From Solobacterium sp. (GTDB lineage: Bacteria > Bacillota_I > Bacilli_A > Erysipelotrichales > Erysipelotrichaceae), in NCBI GenBank assembly GCA_017543025.1, contig JAFYGX010000245.1:1-9890 (forward strand): DNA of 9,890 nt, in the 5' to 3' direction. A model generated the notes under the pieces. That model saw only the letters and a list, made by a program, of their open reading frames with translations, was not told the origin of the DNA and did not search any database. This document shows, in pieces, positions 6,115 through 9,890 of the stretch. Every line of letters begins with the position of its first letter. The stretch's first letter is position 1. The translations under genes were made by a program, and so were the position numbers.

Positions 6115-7078
6115 GTTCCTGCAGATCCTCAGAAATACTGTAAAGATAGGAATCCAGATCAAACGGCCTGAGATCCGCCGGCTGCTCCCCGAGACCGATG
6201 AACAGCACCGGTAAATGAAGACGGTGTTTGATCGAAATAATGATTCCGCCCTTTGCTGTACCATCCATTTTAGTAAGGATGATGCCGGTAAGGTTGGTTG
6301 CTTCGTTGAAGATCTCTGCCTGCGACAGTCCGTTCTGACCGGTTGTCGCATCGAGAACAAGCCAGGTGTTATGCGGTGCGCCTTCGATTTCTCTGCCGGC
6401 AACACGATTCATTTTTGCAAGCTCATTCATAAGTCCCTGCTTGTTCTGAAGCCGGCCTGCGGTATCACAGAGCAGAATATCAACGTGATTCTCCTTTGCG
6501 TACCTGCATGCATCTACAATGACCGCACTCGGATCACCGTTTTCCCTGCCTTTGATAACCGGAACATTCAGCCGTTTTCCCCACTGTGCAAGCTGATCAA
6601 TTGCTCCGGCGCGGAACGTATCGGCAGCCGCAAACGCAACTGTCTTGCCATGACTCATGTACATGGAAGCGAGCTTGGCACACGTCGTGGTTTTACCCGA
6701 GCCGTTCACGCCTTCGAGAAAGATGACAGTCGGTCCGTTTTCGTTATAAACGATCGGCTTGTCTTCCACTTCCTCATAGATTTCCTTCATGGACTGAATC
6801 AGAAAATTCATCGCCCAGTGAAACGTTACATTTACATATTCCTTACTGGTCTGCAGCATGCGCTCACAGATCATATCTGCAAGTTCGATTCCGACATCTG
6901 CTTCGAGGAGAACAATCGTAAGCTGTTCGAGAAACTCATCATTCACGCCGTTATATTTGAGTTTCATCTCATTCAGCGCACCGCCGAGACTCTCTTTCGA
7001 CTTTTTGAACCCGGAAAGATAGATTGCCTTATCTTCCTTTTTTGAAAATTTTTCCTTTAATTTATCAAGAAAGCTCAC
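6104..7078 (-). CDS. ftsY: Signal recognition particle receptor FtsY
   Basis: FtsY is the SRP-receptor GTPase that docks ribosome-nascent chain-SRP complexes at the membrane. The 324-aa protein has a short charged N-terminus (about 1-20), an alpha-helical N domain (about 25-105) and an SRP-type G domain. The motifs are the P-loop GVNGSGKT (123-130), DTFRAGAIDQL (153-163), DTAGR (205-209), TKMDGTAKGG (269-278) and GLGEQPADLRPFD (295-307). The DTFRAG form and the FtsY-type ending separate it from Ffh: there is no Met-rich M domain. The long acidic A domain of E. coli FtsY is absent, as is normal in Bacillota. The start is GTG at 7078, overlapping the smc TGA by 4 bp, with a near-perfect AGGAGGTGA six bases or so upstream. 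The 3' end overlaps ylxM by 11 bp. Translation is probably coupled on both sides. Confidence 0.97.
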   Translation of the reverse strand: MSFLDKLKEKFSKKEDKAIYLSGFKKSKESLGGALNEMKLKYNGVNDEFLEQLTIVLLEADVGIELADMICERMLQTSKEYVNVTFHWAMNFLIQSMKEIYEEVEDKPIVYNENGPTVIFLEGVNGSGKTTTCAKLASMYMSHGKTVAFAAADTFRAGAIDQLAQWGKRLNVPVIKGRENGDPSAVIVDACRYAKENHVDILLCDTAGRLQNKQGLMNELAKMNRVAGREIEGAPHNTWLVLDATTGQNGLSQAEIFNEATNLTGIILTKMDGTAKGGIIISIKHRLHLPVLFIGLGEQPADLRPFDLDSYLYSISEDLQEHVG

Positions 7079-9890
7079 GCTTCACCTCCTGCTTCTGCAC
7101 TGTCTGCGAGATCCAGTGCGTCCCTCAGCTCCACTTTCAGCATCTGCGAAACACCTTGTTTCTGCATGGTAACACCATACAGTACATCTGCATTTTCCAT
7201 TGTACCCGGTCTGTGTGTTACAACAAGAAACTGCGTGCGATCGGTATAGTTATGCAGATACTGCGCAAATCGCTCGACATTCCCCTGATCCAGTGCCGCT
7301 TCCACTTCATCAAGAATGACTAGCGGAACCGGTTTCACCTTAAGAATAGCAAACAGAACGCACAAAGCGATCAAAGATTTTTCTCCGCCTGAAAACAGCA
7401 TGTTGTTCTGTACTGCCTTTCCCGGCGGCTGTGCATCAATATCAATTCCGGTATTCAGAATGTCCGAAGGATCTTCCAGTATCAGCCGGGCTTTGCCGCC
7501 TCCGTACAGATTCCGGAAAATCTCATTGAATTCGGCATTGATCTTATCAAACATCGTTTTGAACTGCGCTGTCATTACGCGGTCCATCTCATCGATTGCC
7601 GCGAGAATCTTATCGCGGCTTGCAGTGAGCTCTTCAATCTGCTTCTTGAGAAACTCATAGCGTTCATTGACTTCACTGTACTGCTCCGGGGCTTCCATAT
7701 TCACGTTTCCCAGACGCTCGATATCAGACCTGAGCTGCAGAACTTCTTCTCTGGCATTTTCAACATTTGTATCCGTAACTCTGGTTCTGGCAAATTCATA
7801 GGTAAGCTGATATTCAGATGCCAGCCGCTGCAGATTGTTTTCGATTTTTGCCTCAAGCCGGGTCTGATCGACTTTGATCGCATTAATCGAGGCAACTGCC
7901 CGGTCCATGTCTTTTCTCAGCTGACGGATCTGCTGTTCCTTGCGATCGGTTTCGCTTGTGATGATAATCCGCTGTTCCCGTTTGGATTTGATTTCAGAAG
8001 TCAGTTCATCCCGCCGGGAATAAGCTTTATTCAGCCGGAGAACCGTATCATCTTCCTCTGTTTTTTCAATCTCAGCTTCCAGTACATCCGGCGCAAGAAG
8101 TGCAAGATCATTTTTCAGCCGTTCATATTTCGCAAGCTTTGCATCTACGATCGGCTCAAGACTTGCCGCATCAATCCGCGTCTGCTGCATGCGGCGTGTG
8201 ATTTCATCCCGTTCCGCAACTGCTTTTTCGCTTTCTCTGCGGGCAAGTTCTACCCGGGCAGACTGTGAATCGATTGACTGCTTGATTTCCTCTGCCTCCC
8301 GGGCTGCAGTGATCATTGTTGTATTGTGCTTCTGCTTTCCGCCGGTCATTGAACCGCCGCGATGAATTACTTCACCATCGGTTGTTACGATATTGTAACG
8401 GCGCTGCGTCAGGCCGGACAGCCTGTTTCCTGCTTCCATTGAATCAACAACCAGAACAGATGCCAGCAGATAGTCAACTACCGGCTGGAACATCGCATCG
8501 CATGAAACAAACTGAGAAGCGGTTCCAAGAAAACCCTCCGTGCCGGAACAGATTACGGAAGCCTCATGCGACAGTGTCCGTTTCTGACAGACGGTAACCG
8601 GAAGAAAGGTCACCCTTCCGCTCTGGTTCCGCTTCAGAAACCGGATAGCGTTTCTCGCAGCTTCTTCATCAGAGGTAACAATGTTGTACATTGCACCGCC
8701 AAGCGCTTCTGAAACTGCCTGTTCATATCCTTTTTCCGCATGAATTTCCTGACCGATCACGCCGAGTATTCCGCGCAGTGACCGACGGTTTTCCATAATT
8801 GCCTTAATGCCGGAGGATCGTCCGCTGCTGAACGGATCCCGCAGCGCATTCTCAAGATATACCTGCTGATTCTGCAGGGAACGCAGCACGCCCTGCGCCT
8901 GTTCATATTCATTCCCGAGATCAAATACCTTCTGGGCGATCTGCCGCAGCCGCTCACTGTCCAGCTTCAGCGAATTGTTCAGGTCATTAAGACGTTTTTT
9001 CCGGTCTTCGTATTCAATTCGCGCTGCTTCGAGCAGTTCTTTCGTCTCTTTCGCTTTCTCTTCCCGGTTTCCGGTTTCAATAATATATTTTCGCCGCTCA
9101 TCCGTTTCTGCTTTGCGCTGTTCAAGACCAGAAATCTCATTCATGACGCGCATCAGTTCATCCTGCAGGCCGTTGATCTGTGTTTCCAGAGCATTTGCAG
9201 ACCGTTTCTGTTCAGCAATTCTGGTCTCGCTGACCTGAAGATCGGTCGAATAAAGCTGCTGTCTGGTTTCAATTTCAAACAGGGTTTTCTTTGTCTCTTC
9301 AATCGAGGCATTCAGCTCTTCCACTTCCTGAACAAGGACTGCGATTTCGATTTCTTCCAGCCGTTTCTTCTTCTCGCGGTAAATCTCCGCTTTCCTTGCC
9401 TGCCGTTTCAGAGGACTGACCTGCTTTTCCAGCTCGATCAGAATATCACCGGAACGATCAAGGTTATCCTTTGTCCGGGCAAGCCGGGAAAGACTTTCCA
9501 GCTTGCGCTTCTTATATTTTGCGACGCCTGCTGCCTCTTCAAAGATACCGCGGCGGTCTGCAGGCTTTGATTCTGCAAAGGTAATGACATTACCCTGTGA
9601 AATAATACTGAGACTTGATTTTCCAAGTCCCGTATCCAGAAACAGATCGACAACATCTTTCAGTCTGACCGCGTTGCGGTTGATCAGATATTCTGCATCA
9701 CCGCTGTCGCGGTACAGTCTGCGGGTCACTTCCAGTTCTTCCAGATCTGAATTCAGAATGTGATTTGTGTTATCGAATACAAGCGTAACCTCCGCCATGT
9801 TCAGCGCACGCCGGTCAGCGGAGCCGGAGAAGATGACATCACTCATTTTTTCACCGCGCATCTGGCGGCTGCTCTGTTCGCCGAGAACCC
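7075..9890 (-). CDS. smc: Chromosome segregation ATPase SMC (5' end outside window)
   Basis: SMC is the ATPase core of the bacterial condensin (SMC-ScpAB) that compacts and helps separate chromosomes. The frame stays open to the window edge: codons before the Met at 9861 read VLGEQSSRQ, matching the usual VLGEQSARSLRG segment, so that Met is internal and the true start with Walker A lies outside. Counting from that Met, the N-terminal head continues to about 120 (ISQGN at 87-91, FEEAAG at 107-112). A coiled coil runs from about 150 to 340, the hinge from about 363 to 508 ending in GGSMTGG, and a second coil from about 515 to 770. The C-terminal head has the signature FSGGEKS (823-829), Walker B/D-loop VILDEVEAALD (848-858) and VTHRPGTME (881-889). 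Adding roughly 46 missing residues by comparison with B. subtilis gives about 980 aa, well below its roughly 1186; the arms are short. The signature has Phe where Leu is usual. The stop overlaps the ftsY start as GTGA. Confidence 0.97.
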   Translation of the reverse strand, partial: VLGEQSSRQMRGEKMSDVIFSGSADRRALNMAEVTLVFDNTNHILNSDLEELEVTRRLYRDSGDAEYLINRNAVRLKDVVDLFLDTGLGKSSLSIISQGNVITFAESKPADRRGIFEEAAGVAKYKKRKLESLSRLARTKDNLDRSGDILIELEKQVSPLKRQARKAEIYREKKKRLEEIEIAVLVQEVEELNASIEETKKTLFEIETRQQLYSTDLQVSETRIAEQKRSANALETQINGLQDELMRVMNEISGLEQRKAETDERRKYIIETGNREEKAKETKELLEAARIEYEDRKKRLNDLNNSLKLDSERLRQIAQKVFDLGNEYEQAQGVLRSLQNQQVYLENALRDPFSSGRSSGIKAIMENRRSLRGILGVIGQEIHAEKGYEQAVSEALGGAMYNIVTSDEEAARNAIRFLKRNQSGRVTFLPVTVCQKRTLSHEASVICSGTEGFLGTASQFVSCDAMFQPVVDYLLASVLVVDSMEAGNRLSGLTQRRYNIVTTDGEVIHRGGSMTGGKQKHNTTMITAAREAEEIKQSIDSQSARVELARRESEKAVAERDEITRRMQQTRIDAASLEPIVDAKLAKYERLKNDLALLAPDVLEAEIEKTEEDDTVLRLNKAYSRRDELTSEIKSKREQRIIITSETDRKEQQIRQLRKDMDRAVASINAIKVDQTRLEAKIENNLQRLASEYQLTYEFARTRVTDTNVENAREEVLQLRSDIERLGNVNMEAPEQYSEVNERYEFLKKQIEELTASRDKILAAIDEMDRVMTAQFKTMFDKINAEFNEIFRNLYGGGKARLILEDPSDILNTGIDIDAQPPGKAVQNNMLFSGGEKSLIALCVLFAILKVKPVPLVILDEVEAALDQGNVERFAQYLHNYTDRTQFLVVTHRPGTMENADVLYGVTMQKQGVSQMLKVELRDALDLADSAEAGGEA
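7081..7090 (-). promoter_or_regulatory. Ribosome binding site deciding the GTG start of ftsY
   Basis: The minus strand reads AGGAGGTGAA here, close to a full complement of the 16S rRNA 3' end, six bases from GGAGG to the GTG at 7078. It lies inside the last codons of smc. The strength of this site, and the absence of an ATG in a better place, make GTG the likely start. Confidence 0.8.

Noticed and set aside
6115..6405. Upstream extension of ylxM within ftsY, giving about 205 aa
   Set aside because: The added part overlaps the GTPase domain of ftsY in another frame and does not resemble YlxM. The family start is at 6114.
6215..7045. Open frame of 276 aa on the plus strand opposite ftsY
   Set aside because: It is antisense to a fully conserved gene and has no recognisable domain or convincing translation start.

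Overview
The window looks like a piece of chromosome from a Gram-positive, Bacillota-type bacterium. Moderate G+C, strong AGGAGG-type ribosome binding sites, an smc-ftsY-ylxM block and a Cys lipobox all fit this. The SMC protein is short (an inferred total of about 980 residues), which recalls Mollicutes and Erysipelotrichia relatives; I suspect an Erysipelotrichia-like host, but that is inference and not proved by the sequence. Every gene I can support is on the minus strand, so the genes read from right to left.

Right part (9890 down to 3643): a tightly packed unit of smc (5' end outside the window), ftsY, ylxM, ackA and a DHH/DHHA1 phosphoesterase (nrnA-like). Consecutive genes overlap by 4, 11 and 8 bp, and the last pair is separated by 2 bp, so co-transcription and translational coupling are very likely. 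The unit joins chromosome organisation (SMC), membrane targeting of ribosomes (FtsY, YlxM), acetate/ATP metabolism (AckA) and small-RNA or pAp turnover (NrnA-like). The ffh gene, which often follows ylxM in Bacillota, is not here; ackA takes its place.

Middle (3618 down to 2050): an HU-type DNA-binding protein gene with a plausible promoter of its own and a good intrinsic terminator. Next comes a lipoprotein with a DUF3089-like alpha/beta-hydrolase domain, also followed by an intrinsic terminator. The lipoprotein start is preceded by an unusual AUGUAAUG start-stop arrangement.

Left part (1918 down to 1): a membrane CPBP/Abi-family putative protease, a hairpin just after it, and then about 1 kb without a convincing gene. 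This last kilobase looks more AT-rich than the genes. It holds several small inverted repeats, one perfect 16-bp inverted repeat (658-695) and only short, unrecognised open frames. It may be a decayed region.

Most of the window is ordinary housekeeping sequence, and I see no clear undescribed multi-gene system. The points worth a second look are the ylxM/ackA junction, the short-armed SMC, the lipoprotein leader, the large palindrome and the gene-poor left end.
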